Notes: generated from the letters alone by a model not told the origin. Counted from the first letter of the stretch, positions 33,542 to 44,970 are shown. The stretch: 64,000 nucleotides of DNA from Eriocheir sinensis (GCF_024679095.1 NC_066553.1:3275494-3339493), one strand, 5' to 3'. Numbers and translations: made by a program.

Positions 33542-33617
33542 CGATAAGGTCCCACTCTCCATTCTTAATGAAATCACTGAGGTCGCCGCCGTCCTCTGAC
33601 TGCAGTTGGAGGTCCAG
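33542..33617 (-). CDS. nAChRalpha6: nAChR exon 6 (ligand-binding domain)
   Basis: A constant 76-bp exon, phase 0 in and 1 out. It encodes LDLQLQSEDGGDLSDFIKNG followed by EWDLI and the first base of the next codon. The FIKNGEWDL motif precedes loop C in alpha7-like subunits. The acceptor is TCTCTTACAG and the donor GTAAGT. The trailing G combines with GT from exon 7-I (Gly) or AG from exon 7-II (Glu), so both exon 7 copies are frame-compatible. A degenerate DNA match to its central part is noted near 20.51 kb. Confidence 0.96.
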
Positions 33618-33872
33618 CTGTAAGAGAGCAGTGGATTAGTGTGTGGCGGACGTTTCTTCTCACGAGGCAGCTGTAAATAGTCACTACGACAGCCTGTCTG
33701 TTAACACAAGGCTACCAGCGTTGTTATGTGAACAGTGACGCAGCTGTGACTCGTATGTCTGGGTGCCATGAGTCTAGGGCACAGCCAGGGAGCGCCTACA
33801 CAAATATTGGTGCTACGTGTACAGGATGTCTTAGACGCATATATGGGAGACAAATGTTTATAATTTGACACG

Positions 33873-33923
33873 TTAATAATAATGATAATAATAATAATAA
33901 TAATGGTAATAATAATAATAATG

Positions 33924-33972
<49 letters not shown>

Positions 33973-33985
33973 TAATAATAATACA
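33873..33985 (+). repeat. (AAT)n microsatellite with ATG interruptions
   Basis: AAT/ATA triplets over about 110 bp, interrupted by TGATA and TGGTA variants. Confidence 0.93.
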
Positions 33986-34565
33986 TGAAAGCAAGGGGGA
34001 CACTCTTAAGTCTGACGGAGCATGACGTGTTTACGTTAGTGGTGACGCGGAGGAATGGCAAATGGGACAACTTTAGAGCATGGCTTGTTGTGGTGAAAAC
34101 TTTGCACGTGAATACCGCGCGGCAGTGGTAAATATTGGCGTCCGAGGGAGGGCGAAGAGGGAACTGGGAGACTGGCCGGCACTGAGAATGGGACGAAAAC
34201 AACGGAAATATTCGCCTAATTTACCAGATGAAAATGAGATGTACCTGTGAATGCAATAGATACTTGAACAAATACCGAACTAAAAATATATCCCCGACAC
34301 ACTTGAATTAGGTAACCTACTAAGGAATAATATAGCTATAGAACAGGACTTTGATATAATGGATGATGAAGCGGACATTTGACTTAAAGAAAGATGCGCC
34401 TACCTAACTTCGAACCACTGCCTGGCGCACAGACCTACGGCGGGTTGTGGGTTATCATCTGACAGAGAGCTTCAGAGTGCGGATGGCGGCTCAGTACCGG
34501 GTGGCGAGACTAATCACTAGCTCGTCACTTCTTCACAAGCAAATAGATAAATAGCAGACAGCGGG

Positions 34566-34775
34566 AGGCACACAGCCCTTAGTACTGTTGAAAGACTGAA
34601 CATTGGGACTTGTGGGCAGTCTTTTCGATATCCAAGAGGCACACAGCTCTTAGTACTGTTGAAAGACTGAACATTGGGACTTGTGGGCAGTCTTTTCGAT
34701 ACCCATAGGTCACAGCAAGATAGATTAATACCACCAGACAGCTAGAGGCACACAGCTCTTAGTACTGTTAATAGG
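34566..34775 (+). repeat. 71-bp tandem duplication plus partial third copy
   Basis: The unit starting AGGCACACAGC at 34566 is repeated at 34637 with few changes (both contain CTTAGTACTGTTGAAAGACT). A partial third copy starts at 34746. Confidence 0.9.
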
Positions 34776-34780
34776 CTAAA

Positions 34781-35033
34781 GGGGCTTTCACACTGGGCAA
34801 ATTCTCCGTGGATCTTCAGTCAAACCACGATTTCCGCTAGCGTGGTTCTCATTTGTTTCTTGTTAATGCTGCTGATGATGATGGTGAGTAGTACCGTCGT
34901 CCTTCGGTGAAATCTACCGTAGCTTTGGAAGATCGTGGACACGTCAGAAAACCACGGAAATATGAGAACCACGCCAGCGGAAATCGTGGTTTGACTGAAG
35001 ATCCACGGAAAATTTGCCCAGTGTAATAGTCCC
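34781..35033. mobile_element. Foldback MITE with 72-bp inverted repeats
   Basis: The left arm 34781-34852 (GGGGCTTTCACACTGGGC...) is the inverse of the right arm 34962-35033 with only a few mismatches. The interior is about 109 bp and non-coding. The right flank is TTAA and the left flank TAAA, compatible with a TTAA target site, but the family is not identified. Confidence 0.85.
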
Positions 35034-35235
35034 TTAAGCAGTGAGCCGTAAGGTCAGTGTTCAAGATACCTCTGGGTCACGGCAAGGACAGTTGGAAGAA
35101 CACAGTTACAACGTGCTCTTGGCGGCGCTGAGATCAGGAGTTGGGCGATAGTGGCTGAGCTATATCGGTATGTGTATGTCTTCCATGTCTTCTGGCAAGC
35201 TATCTTCCTGTGGTTATTATTATCATCATCATACT

Positions 35236-35650
35236 AATCATCATATCATCGCCATCATCCTCATTATCATCTGAATATTTTGTTGTTTATATCTTAGCAA
35301 CCTTTAGTTCATGTCCCGCCAGAAACGAAAAAGTCTCCTCAACCTTCCATGAGCTGCCTTTCCCTCTTCGCTCATCATCATATCATCGCCATCATCCTCA
35401 TCATCATCTGAATACTTTGTTGTTTATATCTTAGCACCCTTTAGTTCATGTCCCGCCAGAAACGATAAAGTCTCCTCAACCTTCAACGAGCTGCCTTTCC
35501 CTCTTCGCTAATCATCATATCATCGCCATCATCCTCATTATCACCTGAATACTTTGTTGTTTATATCTTAGCAACCCTTAGCTCATGTCCCGCCAGAAAC
35601 GATAAAGTCTCCTCAACTTTCAACGAGCTGCCTTTCCCTCTTCGCTAATC
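35236..35650 (+). repeat. Three tandem units of ~137 bp
   Basis: Units contain ATCATCGCCATCATCCTCAT, then TTTGTTGTTTATATCTTAGC, then CATGTCCCGCCAGAAACGA; the last motif recurs at 35311, 35448 and 35584, giving periods of 137 and 136 bp. Copies are over 90 percent alike by eye. Confidence 0.93.
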
Positions 35651-35856
35651 ACCCTGAGTGGACAGCAGTAGCCAAAACAAAGCGCCCAAATCCTCCTGCC
35701 TGAGTCGCTCCAGGAGGCGGACTTCACCTCAGCCTCCACTACAATCTCAACACTGAATAAGCTGCATCTCCCATTGTGTCAACTGAAGACGGGCCAAGAC
35801 AGTATGGAGGCCACGGAGGAAACAGAATTAAGAGTATCACGCTGCCGCCTCCCTAC

Positions 35857-36037
35857 CTGCCAGCCAGAGTAGGTCCAGGAGCCAAACTTCATCTTGCACC
35901 GCTGGTCGTCGAAGGGGAACCAAGTGATGTCTATCTTACACGTCGACTTGAAAATGCCCGGCGGGATGTAGAGGCAGTTGCCGTTGGAGGAGACGACTAC
36001 CTTCGTTTGGTAGGTCCCGTCGAAGCCCTCGTCGGCA
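35857..36037 (-). CDS. nAChRalpha6: nAChR exon 5 (loop B, Cys-loop)
   Basis: A constant 181-bp exon encoding 60 codons after completing a Ser. It reads ADEGFDGTYQTKVVV, then CLYIPPGIFKSTCKID, then ITWFPFDDQRCKMKFGSWTY and ends SGWQ. The signature Cys-loop is visible: two Cys separated by 13 residues including the WFPFDDQ motif. GSWTYSG is loop B with its ligand-contacting Trp. The acceptor is CTTTCCCCAG; the donor GTAGGG is acceptable but not optimal. On the transcript a (CA)n tract of about 66 nt ends about 75 nt upstream of the acceptor, which could matter for splicing. Codons are GC-rich compared with the surrounding AT-rich intron. Confidence 0.97.
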
Positions 36038-36111
36038 CTGGGGAAAGGTGGCGGTTGTGGGTGGCGCCGTTGTGTTCATGTGTTGTTGGTGTGTTAGTGA
36101 GGAAAGAAAGT

Positions 36112-36112
<1 letters not shown>

Positions 36113-36178
<66 letters not shown>
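36113..36178 (+). repeat. (GT)n microsatellite
   Basis: About 33 units; on the receptor transcript it is (CA)n, ending about 75 nt upstream of the exon 5 acceptor. Confidence 0.95.
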
Positions 36179-36180
<2 letters not shown>

Positions 36181-36445
36181 GGGAGATAACCTATGGGAAG
36201 ACGTGGCTGGGAAGGTAGTTTTATAGTAGCTATCAAGTATTTATTTTCTGTCCTCTGTATGTTGGATCAGGTGTGCTTGGCTCTTGGTAAAGTATGCAAA
36301 AATAGCGTGGGTGGTTGTAATAGTGTGGTAATGTTTGTTATGGTACAGTTGTTTTAGTTTAGGCTGACCTTTATATGTTAGGAATGTTGGTTTGGAAGTG
36401 GACCTACATACCTGCTAAAGTATGTTCACTTAGGTCCGACCCAAG

Positions 36446-36600
36446 CTGACGACATAAACCTAAGCGTGTTTGCAAGCTGAGTGCTGATTGGCTACTGCTG
36501 TGGCTTCCAAGTTTTCTTTAACCTCTGTTTGTGTTTATCTCACGCAACACTCTGCTAATCTGCACTGTGCTTACGAACACGCTTAGGTTTATGTTGTCAG
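36446..36600. mobile_element. 155-bp foldback element with 38-bp inverted repeats
   Basis: The left arm CTGACGACATAAACCTAAGC... (36446-36483) is nearly the exact inverse of 36563-36600, with a 79-bp interior. It is non-coding and MITE-like; no target site duplication is clear. Confidence 0.75.
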
Positions 36601-36608
36601 AGACTATA

Positions 36609-36609
36609 G

Positions 36610-36643
<34 letters not shown>

Positions 36644-36706
36644 GCACAGTCACTCACTCATTCACTCACTAATTCACTCACTCACTCACTCACTCACTCA
36701 CTCACA
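36609..36706 (+). repeat. (AC)n and (TCAC)n microsatellites
   Basis: (AC)n at 36609-36640 followed by TCAC/TCATTCAC units to 36706. Confidence 0.9.
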
Positions 36707-37212
36707 CACCGCTCCTTGGTTTTGTGAATCACGCGTTCATCTGCCCCCCGGTAGGCTGAGGATCGCGACTTGCAAAGGTCGAAAACTTTTCCTGACAACC
36801 TGAGCGGTGACTGTCCCTCTTGAACAAATGGGATGATGGGGCGTATAGCGTAAAGTCTCGGCCGCAGCCGCAGATCCGTCACTATGAAGGCTTAGGCTCT
36901 TTCGGGAAGAGTACTGGCTGGTGATCACAAGTCCACGACGGGACTGGACCGTAAGTAGGTGGATGCCAAATACATGAATTAAATAGACCCAATATGTAGC
37001 CTATGTCTAAGATTTATACGTGCATCTTGTTTAGCCGTATATTATGTTAGGCTAGATAATTTCATGGCTACTTGAGATATTTTAATTATTCGCTGTTAAA
37101 TTTCCAGTCTAATATCAAAGTGAACGAGGTCGCTGAATTTAGGATTGATTGAAGATCTGGGTAGCATGTGTGTAATCTTCCGCCGCTCGGCTATGTTTTG
37201 AAAAATCAACAT

Positions 37213-37283
37213 GTTTAGGTGGGGCTCGAACCACGGGCTCACCACGCCCGCACGCTGACCACTCGGCCACCGCCTCCCTCATG
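37213..37283 (-). repeat. tRNA-like sequence (SINE head or tRNA pseudogene)
   Basis: On the minus strand an A box TGGCCGAGTGG (37259-37269) and a B box GGTTCGAGCCCC (37221-37233) are spaced as in a tRNA, with GC-rich arms between. The acceptor stem ends do not pair convincingly, so a SINE head is more likely than an active tRNA gene. Confidence 0.55.
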
Positions 37284-38467
37284 TACAGCAGTGTCAGACT
37301 AAGTGACAATGGGGAAACTAATAAGTGGGCGTAGATTTGCTATCCAAGAATATCTGTGAGGGTCGTAGGGACGCAAAGCACAGTCATGAGTTGAACGAAA
37401 TGTTTGTGAATGCGCCCTCGGAAATAATAACCGAGGGAGCAATTGGGAACAGCATCTGACCAACAATGGTGACGACGGTTACGAGAAGAGTTTGTTCAAG
37501 AATGTACAAGGCTTTAAGGAAACTACAAAAGGCCAGCCAGCCTACTTATGGCAGCTGTCCACAACGAGTTAGTCACCAACTCCACGCTCTGTCTATAAAA
37601 TTGTCTTAACACCCATTTAAAACCAATTTTATATGCATCAACTACATGTCTGCTTTGCTTTTTCAAGCTAAATAAATTGGTGTGAAAGATGACCTCCCGG
37701 TCAGAAACACTTCACCCGACATGTCTTCTCCGGCGGCTGGGCAGAAAGATCGCTGGGAGGTGAAGGGTCGCGATATTGTTGCTCGGAGGCGGTGTCAACA
37801 GTTCACCATTTGGCTCAGAGCACCTGAGGACGACCTCTGCCCTGTCAGGATACTGTCACTTTCATCTCTTGAATATATGATTTGTTAATGCCTCTCAAGT
37901 GTCGTAATATTGTGGCTGAAAAATATGATCGTTCTGATTATGTAGCTGGGCCCAATTTTAAGGGGTATTTGACAATCACTTGCAAAGCAATTTCTAAAGA
38001 AATTAATTGATTTATAATAGAATAATTGTAGTTATTTTTAGCACACCCGAGCGAAGAGGCATCACATCCTGCCCCTCCTCGCCGAGGGTGCAGTTTCAGG
38101 AACACACAGGCGTGAGTGTGACCGCCGGCCTTCTCCAGGATTGTCTCAAGGGGCAACAGATCGCAACAATTAAACTGTATTGTGTCCGAAAAATTATTTT
38201 TGTGAAAACTCTAAACACACCTTTGTCAAAAAAGATTTAGGGTGTTGCGAACGATGTAGCTAAACGGCTCAGTGTGACTGTGATCTCTGGGCCTCTGTGT
38301 CGCTTCCCACTCACCAAGACTGGCGGCAGGGAATGGACAAACGGCAGCAAGACTCACTGCTGCCGTGGTGTTTGAAACATTGTTTTTGCCAAGCCAGTTT
38401 TAGAATGTCAGTGAAGAGCAGTTTGCTGGCGTGACCCTCAGCACTCCTTCAGAAATCGACAACAGAC

Positions 38468-38552
<85 letters not shown>
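38468..38552 (+). repeat. (AT)n microsatellite
   Basis: About 42 units, directly abutting the LINE fragment that follows. Confidence 0.95.
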
Positions 38553-38554
<2 letters not shown>

Positions 38555-38870
38555 GTGAGACATGGACAGTAAATAGGGATTTGGAGAGGCGGATTGATGT
38601 CTTTGGCAATAAACTGTCTACGCAGAATCATGGGATATCGCTGGAATGACTTTGTGTCAAACCGGCGACTACTCCGTGAGACTGATTCGACATATATTAC
38701 CTGCATAGTCCGTCAATGCCAACTCCGGGTGTACTGGCACGTGGCACGGTACCCAGAAGCCGACACTGCTCATCGGGTTATCTCTGTCAGAGACAATCTT
38801 GAGTGGAGGAAGCCAAAGGGACGCCCACAGAGTTCGTGGCTTGAGCAAATCGTTCCGTAAAAGTAGAAAT
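38553..38870 (+). mobile_element. Non-LTR retrotransposon 3' fragment
   Basis: Frame-shifted pieces read ETWTVNRDLERRIDVFGNK, RIMGYRWNDFVSNRRLLRET, and CIVRQCQLRVYWHVARYPEA, ending RPQSSWLEQI. This is the C-terminal region after the reverse transcriptase in a LINE family common in decapod genomes. The 5' part is absent, replaced by the (AT)n tract; it is dead. Confidence 0.85.
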
Positions 38871-39592
38871 TTTCAGTGCTATTATTAAGACAGATTTTGA
38901 CACTATAATTATCAAAAGTGTGATGGCCGCGTCGCTCCAAGTGTCTCGTGGAGGTCGTGGTCTGCACAGAGTGGCAGACCGGGCGGCGGGATCCGCGGCT
39001 CAGTACACATTCCCGGAAGGAACGCCGCGTTCTCTGCTCTCTTACGGTCATTAGTGACGGACATATGACAAAATCAGATTTTGGTTTCTTGAAAGTCTCG
39101 AATTTAGATTTCTAAATTGATTTATAACCCCTTGCGATTCACCGAAAGAAACGTTCAAGTTCAGATGTTTTCAGTTTGACAGAAACAAAAGGAATATCAT
39201 TTCCTGTTATTCGAAACTGAATATTTCATTTCGTTATGCTGCGACCAGTGCCGCCATCTTGAAAACTAATTAAATCAATCGCTCCTTCTCTCACTCAATT
39301 TAATCACGTCTGCGTCAGGAAGAACCAGCAAGAGCCGCTCTTCCGCTCACCCCGAGGGAGGGTCGGCGGGGCCACGGTGGCGAGGCCCACGGACCCGGTG
39401 TTTCGTATCGACCAGGGACCGCGTCGCCGGACAGACGCCGCGGGGACCCTCGGAGCGTGTGTCACGAGCCGCAGCGCACGCCCGCCGACGCACCGGCACG
39501 GCAGCCCCCCACGCCTGGCGGGGAACAGTGTGCCCCTGACGGTGGTGCTGGGGCTGCCGTGCACACGAGAGCACATGGGACATGTCAAAGGC

Positions 39593-39619
39593 GTGCACAC
39601 ACACACACACACAACACAC

Positions 39620-39668
<49 letters not shown>
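39593..39668 (+). repeat. (AC)n microsatellite
   Basis: An AC tract with two ACAAC interruptions, at the edge of a GC-rich block (39.33-39.57 kb) with no recognised coding sequence. Confidence 0.93.
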
Positions 39669-39671
<3 letters not shown>

Positions 39672-39854
39672 ACAAAAATCCTGCGTTGTCTGGTGCCTTG
39701 TGACTACGTATCCATTTGTGATAAACAGTTTTAGTGTACAGGCTGTGTGAAGTGGAAGTGTAGGAACGTCTGAAATATTGCTGAAGGTATATCTGCATGA
39801 ATAAATATCTAAAAAATATTTAGTAATGTTAATACAGGCTCCGACGTTACTCAC

Positions 39855-39964
39855 CTGTTGTACATCAAAACATCTGGTTTCCATATTTTATAAGGTGGAA
39901 TTCTGAGGTCCTTCACATTTCCATAATCGGTTTCATTCCACCGTAGGTTGACATCATTCCACTC
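39855..39964 (-). CDS. nAChRalpha6: nAChR exon 4 (ligand-binding domain)
   Basis: A constant 110-bp exon, phase 0 in and 2 out. It encodes EWNDVNLRWNETDYG, NVKDLRIPPYKIWKPD and VLMYN before a split Ser codon. WNDVNLRW and the IPPYKIWKPD segment (loop A region) are diagnostic for nicotinic subunits. The acceptor follows CACCCTTCAG and the donor is GTGAGT. The split codon AG|T is completed by exon 5. It joins in frame to either exon 3 copy. I saw no second copy of this exon in the flanking introns. The neighbouring GC-rich block with an (AC)n tract at 39.3-39.67 kb lies in the following intron. Confidence 0.96.
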
Positions 39965-41054
39965 CTGAAGGGTGGGTGAGGGTGGGGCGGTGTGTGAGAT
40001 GGCGGCTAAAAGTAACGTCTAGAGAAATAAGTTGTATATATCCAAAATTATCACGGCATGACAGGAGTGGGGCTAATCAGTGTACTTATGCTTCCTCATG
40101 ATGCACAAACTAGAGCATGGAGTATGAACCTTACAGACTCACTATACTTCAAGTCGCCCGAGGGGGAACTCTTTAGCTTACAGACATAAAGAATACATCA
40201 GGAAAAAAAGTATACTTGAGTAGTACTTTGTAATGAAAATTTGCAGTACATGGGCAAAAGCATGCATTAACCTCCTGGTACAGTTAGATATGTCTCAACA
40301 AGGGCACGGTGAAGGGTGGACGGACGAGCTTGGGGGGCATCGTGACCTGAACACAGAGCACTGAGTGAGTTAGTGAGTGAGTGAGCACAGCACAGCACGG
40401 GACAGCCTGTCCGCCATCGTTCACCGGCCCTTGGTGTTAGAGAGAAGCAACAAGCTTTGGGTGTCGCCCTCTGATAGTTTCCCCCTGGGAAATAAGATTC
40501 TACTCACATACAGCAACTGATCAAGCCTACGACAAAGCCATAGTCTAATATCTGCATTTTGCCAAAGCTGCAATACTCAGTCTAGATTCTTGGGGAAACC
40601 CGATTAGTTTATTTAATGTCGGTAAAGTGCATTAATATATAATGCTTAATTAGCATTCTGTTAGTGACGGATATATGTAATGAACAATTAATATATTAAT
40701 TTAATATTGCATGCACAATGCTTTATATTAGAGGTAGTATAATACAACGAGATATTTTTGATTGATGGAAGGTTAGGGTATTGATCACAGAGAACTGAAG
40801 GCTCAGTCAGAGAAAACGTCGAAATATTAGCTTGGAGGATAAACTAAGTTGTCTGTGCTCAGGATTTCCCCGTAATTTTTTTTTTTATTATTTTTGTGCT
40901 CTTCATTAACAGCATTTAGTTGTGTAATATTAGAATTCTTTAAGTCAAGCATGAGGCTGAAAATTTAAAATTAATTTATGAATAATAGTCTGCTTATTTA
41001 ACATACAACTTTATTTATCCTCACTTTGTTAAGTTAAAGATATTAATAACTTAC

Positions 41055-41099
41055 CAATTTTAACCATGTGTTTGTTATTAGGAGCTGATTCTTCTCATC
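41055..41099 (-). CDS. nAChRalpha6: nAChR exon 3, second alternative copy (3-II)
   Basis: The second 45-bp exon 3 copy encodes DEKNQLLITNTWLKL. Acceptor CTTTAAG and donor GTAAGT are both intact on the minus strand. Compared with 3-I it keeps DEKNQ, the following L, T-N and W-L, and differs at six residues (ILTTNVWLNM against LLITNTWLKL). It is followed 1.1 kb downstream by constant exon 4, which continues with EWNDVNLRW. The pattern of LLITN in one copy and ILTTN in the other is what I recall for insect alpha6 exons 3a and 3b, so this duplication looks ancient and conserved rather than new. Confidence 0.93.
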
Positions 41100-41743
41100 C
41101 TTAAAGCAATAAAAAGAAAACATATTGTAATAACGATTTCATTTCCCCAATGACTGCCACTACACACTGAAACAGGGACGCCATAGCAAGAAAAATGAGG
41201 AAAGCGAAGGGAAGGATAAAAGACTGGATTAAAAGGAGAGTGTCTAGCAGGGCGCATTCCTCATTTTTCTCTGCATACACAAAAGTACATTGAGGCTGCC
41301 TGTCATTTTGGGCAAACTCCAAGACAAACGGGACCAGATACAGCCTGCCCAAGAGTGACAGTACACGAGACTTACACACGTCCAGACAGCAGGACCTCGG
41401 CCCGCACGCTCGGGACCTCGCAGAAAGCCAAGAGGTATGGACTCATGCGCGGGGAGCTTGCTGACACCTCTCGTATGTGAAGCCAACGCGCACGGGGTGT
41501 TAGTTAGGGTTAGTTAGTGTGATTGAGGGTGACGTTAGTAAGTCATCAGAGTGTTCATCCTCTGAGCGTGAGCGGCGCGGTGTTACAGTGAGATTTAGCG
41601 GTGTGAGGTTAGTGGCTTCCCGGCAAACTTTCTGGAGGAGGGGCTGACGCGGCCTCTGCTACGTGGACATGGTAGCTCAGAGAGAGTTAGTTGTGGTGAG
41701 CACACAAAGTATGGCCGCGTGTCGAGGGACCCAGAAAACTTAC

Positions 41744-41788
41744 CATATTCAACCATACGTTTGTAGTTAGGATTTGGTTCTTTTCATC
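41744..41788 (-). CDS. nAChRalpha6: nAChR exon 3, first alternative copy (3-I)
   Basis: This 45-bp exon, phase 0 at both ends, encodes DEKNQILTTNVWLNM, part of the N-terminal ligand-binding domain (the region of beta strand 1 and loop D approach in alpha7-like subunits). The acceptor is a TTTTAG just upstream on the minus strand and the donor is GTAAGT. It has the same length and phase as the copy 645 bp further 3', and the insect alpha6 gene has an equivalent pair, 3a and 3b, so the two are read as mutually exclusive. Inclusion of both would keep frame and add 15 residues, so exclusivity must be enforced by splicing rather than by frame. Identity is certain at family level; the exclusivity is inferred. 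Confidence 0.93.
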
Positions 41789-42052
41789 CTAAAACAAGAA
41801 AATATGTCTAGACTAGTAATTAAAGCTTCAGGAAAAGACAAAAAAATTAAAAAGCAACAGGTCATTAGTATTGTTAGGCTATTAGCTTAAACTATTGCAC
41901 AAACACTTTGAACAAGGAATCATTCATTCAAAACTTAGGAACAAAACAGTTGGCTATGCCTGACGTCAAGGGCTGTGGACAAACTGTCTCATTGATAAAC
42001 TCCACCTACTGTCTAGCTGGCCCTGAAAATGTTCAGCATTATCTAGAGAAAC

Positions 42053-42349
<297 letters not shown>

Positions 42350-43111
42350 TATTAGTATTAAATGTCATATAATCCTTGATTGAGTGAACCTAAAACTAAT
42401 TTAATGCAAGGAACAACATGTTAATATAATTTTGGTATTAGAGAAGCATTAGACATGACAGAGGCAGTAGCAGATAGTCCTTGTGTGTGAATGAAATGCG
42501 AATAGATTGTATTTATAAGGGAATAGTTAAGGGAGTCTGAAATGGATTAGTTTAAATGGGAAATTTTAATTTAGTGGGTTTTACTGTATTAATATATTTA
42601 TGTCACATGCTGGACTTCGACGTGTTCCTAAAAACTTCATTTGTGGAGTGACGCGCCGCCTGACGCCTCGGCAGCGGGAACACCGACCCCGCCTTCCCGC
42701 GCGGCCATTGCATCACGGAGCCTTGAGGGGCACCCGGCGCCGCCTCGCCCCCTGCGGCACTCCCACGCTCCGGGTTCACACGGGTGGGTGCTGGACTCGT
42801 GGCGTGAGGATACTCGTGACGCCGGCGTAGTTGTCTGTGCCCTGGGAAGATTGCTTGCCGGACACATGCGTTTACACTTGCTGATATGCAGTACTGAGTC
42901 AAGAGAGGGCGCGGTGTGCCTTTACGAACCACACCAGCTATTGTGTGTGTCCTCATTGCCGATACCTAAGCTTTACGCCATGATATCATCTTCAGGCGCG
43001 GGCACAGAGCTCGATCAATCAATTCACTGGAGCATACGCCGGGGTAAACGTTGGCTCGCCGCCCCCCGAGCATGTCTCCATACACCTTCCCTCCTTCCCA
43101 ATTCTATTACC

Positions 43112-44524
43112 TCACGTCATGATCCTTTGACCGAGCCACGAGCGTTGTGGGCGCCACCTTGGTCTCCTCCACACATGGTGAGCAGGGTCGACGTCTGGGT
43201 AGCGTGCCACATGCCCGTATTGCCGAAGTTGGCATTCACGGACTATACAGGTAATAGGTTTCGATCCAGCCTTATTTAGGAACCTCCGATTTGACACAGA
43301 CATTATAGCGATATCTTATGATTTTGTCAAGACACCTATTACCTAAAACGTCTATTCGCCTCTTCAGTGTATCAGTTAGTGTTCATACATATCCCACAGC
43401 CATAGAGCAAGACAGGCATAACAAGAAACTTGAAGATCCAGATCTTTGTCCTTCTGCACAAGTGTCGAAAACGCCATATATTCATTCTGGGTAAATCCAT
43501 AACACCGTGGGCAAAGCCATCCCGCCGTAAGACCTCGTGACGTGACCTATCATTGTTCAGCGTTACGTTACCAGGGAATATGAGATTTTCCATGACCTCG
43601 ATGTCCTCTCCACACGCATGAAGTTTCAAAGCCATCACCATCACACACACCAGAACTTAAGTGACTCGACGAGGATTACTGGAAAATAGGTAAGAACAAG
43701 AACAATGAACTTAGTATTACCAACAGATGCTCCACAATGACTTTGGTCCGCAACTCAGCCTAATACCCAATACATGCACGTGTTGAGCAGTTTTGGGACA
43801 AAGACACAGCCCCGCCTCACTCCCTTGTTCACAGGAAAGAAGCTGGATACACTCCCTAACCCCCCCCCCACACACACACACACACCACCACCACCACCAC
43901 CACCGCACACTTCTCGGCAATTTACTACCGGAGTACCGGCCGGACAAAATAGACCAACGTTCCTTGCAAGAAACCCATGGGAATCGTAGGAAACCCCATG
44001 GTACCTCTCGATGCAGCGAATCAAATGCCGTCTTGAGATCGACATAGGCTGCAAACATCCCCTTCCTTGACTCATGTCGGCACTCCACCAGAACGCGAAA
44101 GGCACTGACACGGTAAGATGTCAGCTTACCAGGAGTGAACTTTGACTCTTCAGGTCTCTGCAGCTTCAGTAGTTGGCTGCGAATTTGTATGAAGAATAGA
44201 TGGGCAAGCACCTTTTCAATTTCAGTTTTGTTGGTCCCTTTTCCCTTTCCAGATAGGGACTACCATACCCTCTTTTAGTCTTGAAGAATGGTACCAGATT
44301 TCCAAAAGGCAGGCAAGACCGCACGAAACGGAGGGATCCTGGCCACACCCCAGCTTTGAGCAGCCCCGCACTGATGCTGCAGCACCAGCTCCCTCTCCAC
44401 CCCTCAGCCCTGCCACATTCTCTCTGGCCCCGGCTATAGAGGGAGGGCTTTCGTTAATGGGTGGATCAGCATTTGCTATTTTCAACTCAGACGTCGGAGG
44501 CTGCCCGCTCGGAGAACCCGCCAT
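43112..44524 (-). mobile_element. Decayed non-LTR retrotransposon (reverse transcriptase remnants)
   Basis: On the minus strand from 44.5 kb downward: a low-complexity linker and SLACLLEIWYHSSRLKEG-like segment, then FTPGKLTSYRVSAFRVLVEC and AYVDLKTAFDSLHRE (reverse transcriptase motif A region), then LKLHACGEDIEVME, RRTKIWIFKFLVMPVLLYGC and CIVRECQLRQYGHVARYPDV. Several frameshifts are present and the segment that should hold the catalytic FADD is missing near 43.65-43.72 kb. It is the same family as the 38.55-kb fragment, in the opposite orientation. Confidence 0.88.
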
Positions 44525-44752
44525 GTACAGCTGCTCAAAATTAAAATTCCTCAGCCTGGTAAGTCCTGCGCAGAATTTGACGTGTTCTTTTCCGTGTCAG
44601 GACGTCCGGATCTTGTTTTTTTAAAAGTGTATGTATTCAGTGTTTTTTTTAGAAGTGTATATATTCAGTGACTTTGTGGAGCCACGACTTCATGTATTTG
44701 TTGTGCAGCGGCGACGACCAACACAACGACCACCACGTTGATCCCTGCACCG

Positions 44753-44970
<218 letters not shown>

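Larger units (their letters stand above)
33618..35856 (-). other. Intron between exon 5 and exon 6
   Basis: A 2.2-kb intron made largely of repeats: an (AAT)n tract at 33.87-33.99 kb, a 71-bp tandem duplication at 34.57 kb, a 253-bp foldback element at 34.78 kb and three ~137-bp units at 35.24-35.65 kb. No coding sequence was recognised. Confidence 0.75.
36038..39854 (-). other. Intron between exon 4 and exon 5
   Basis: A 3.8-kb intron with (GT)n and TCAC microsatellites, a 155-bp foldback element (36.45 kb), a tRNA-like SINE head on the minus strand (37.21-37.28 kb), an (AT)n tract, a plus-strand LINE 3' fragment (38.55-38.87 kb) and a GC-rich block with an (AC)n tract (39.33-39.67 kb). The stretch 37.3-38.4 kb shows nothing I can name. 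Confidence 0.7.

Noticed and set aside
39330..39570. GC-rich block as a CpG-island promoter or coding exon
   Set aside because: All frames give low-complexity Arg/Pro/Ala-rich peptides without motifs, and it lies inside an nAChR intron next to an AC tract.
41101..41379. 92-codon hydrophobic minus-strand frame just upstream of exon 3-II, with EKNEE resembling DEKNQ
   Set aside because: The rest does not match exon 3, and no splice donor follows; taken as a chance frame in an AT-rich intron.
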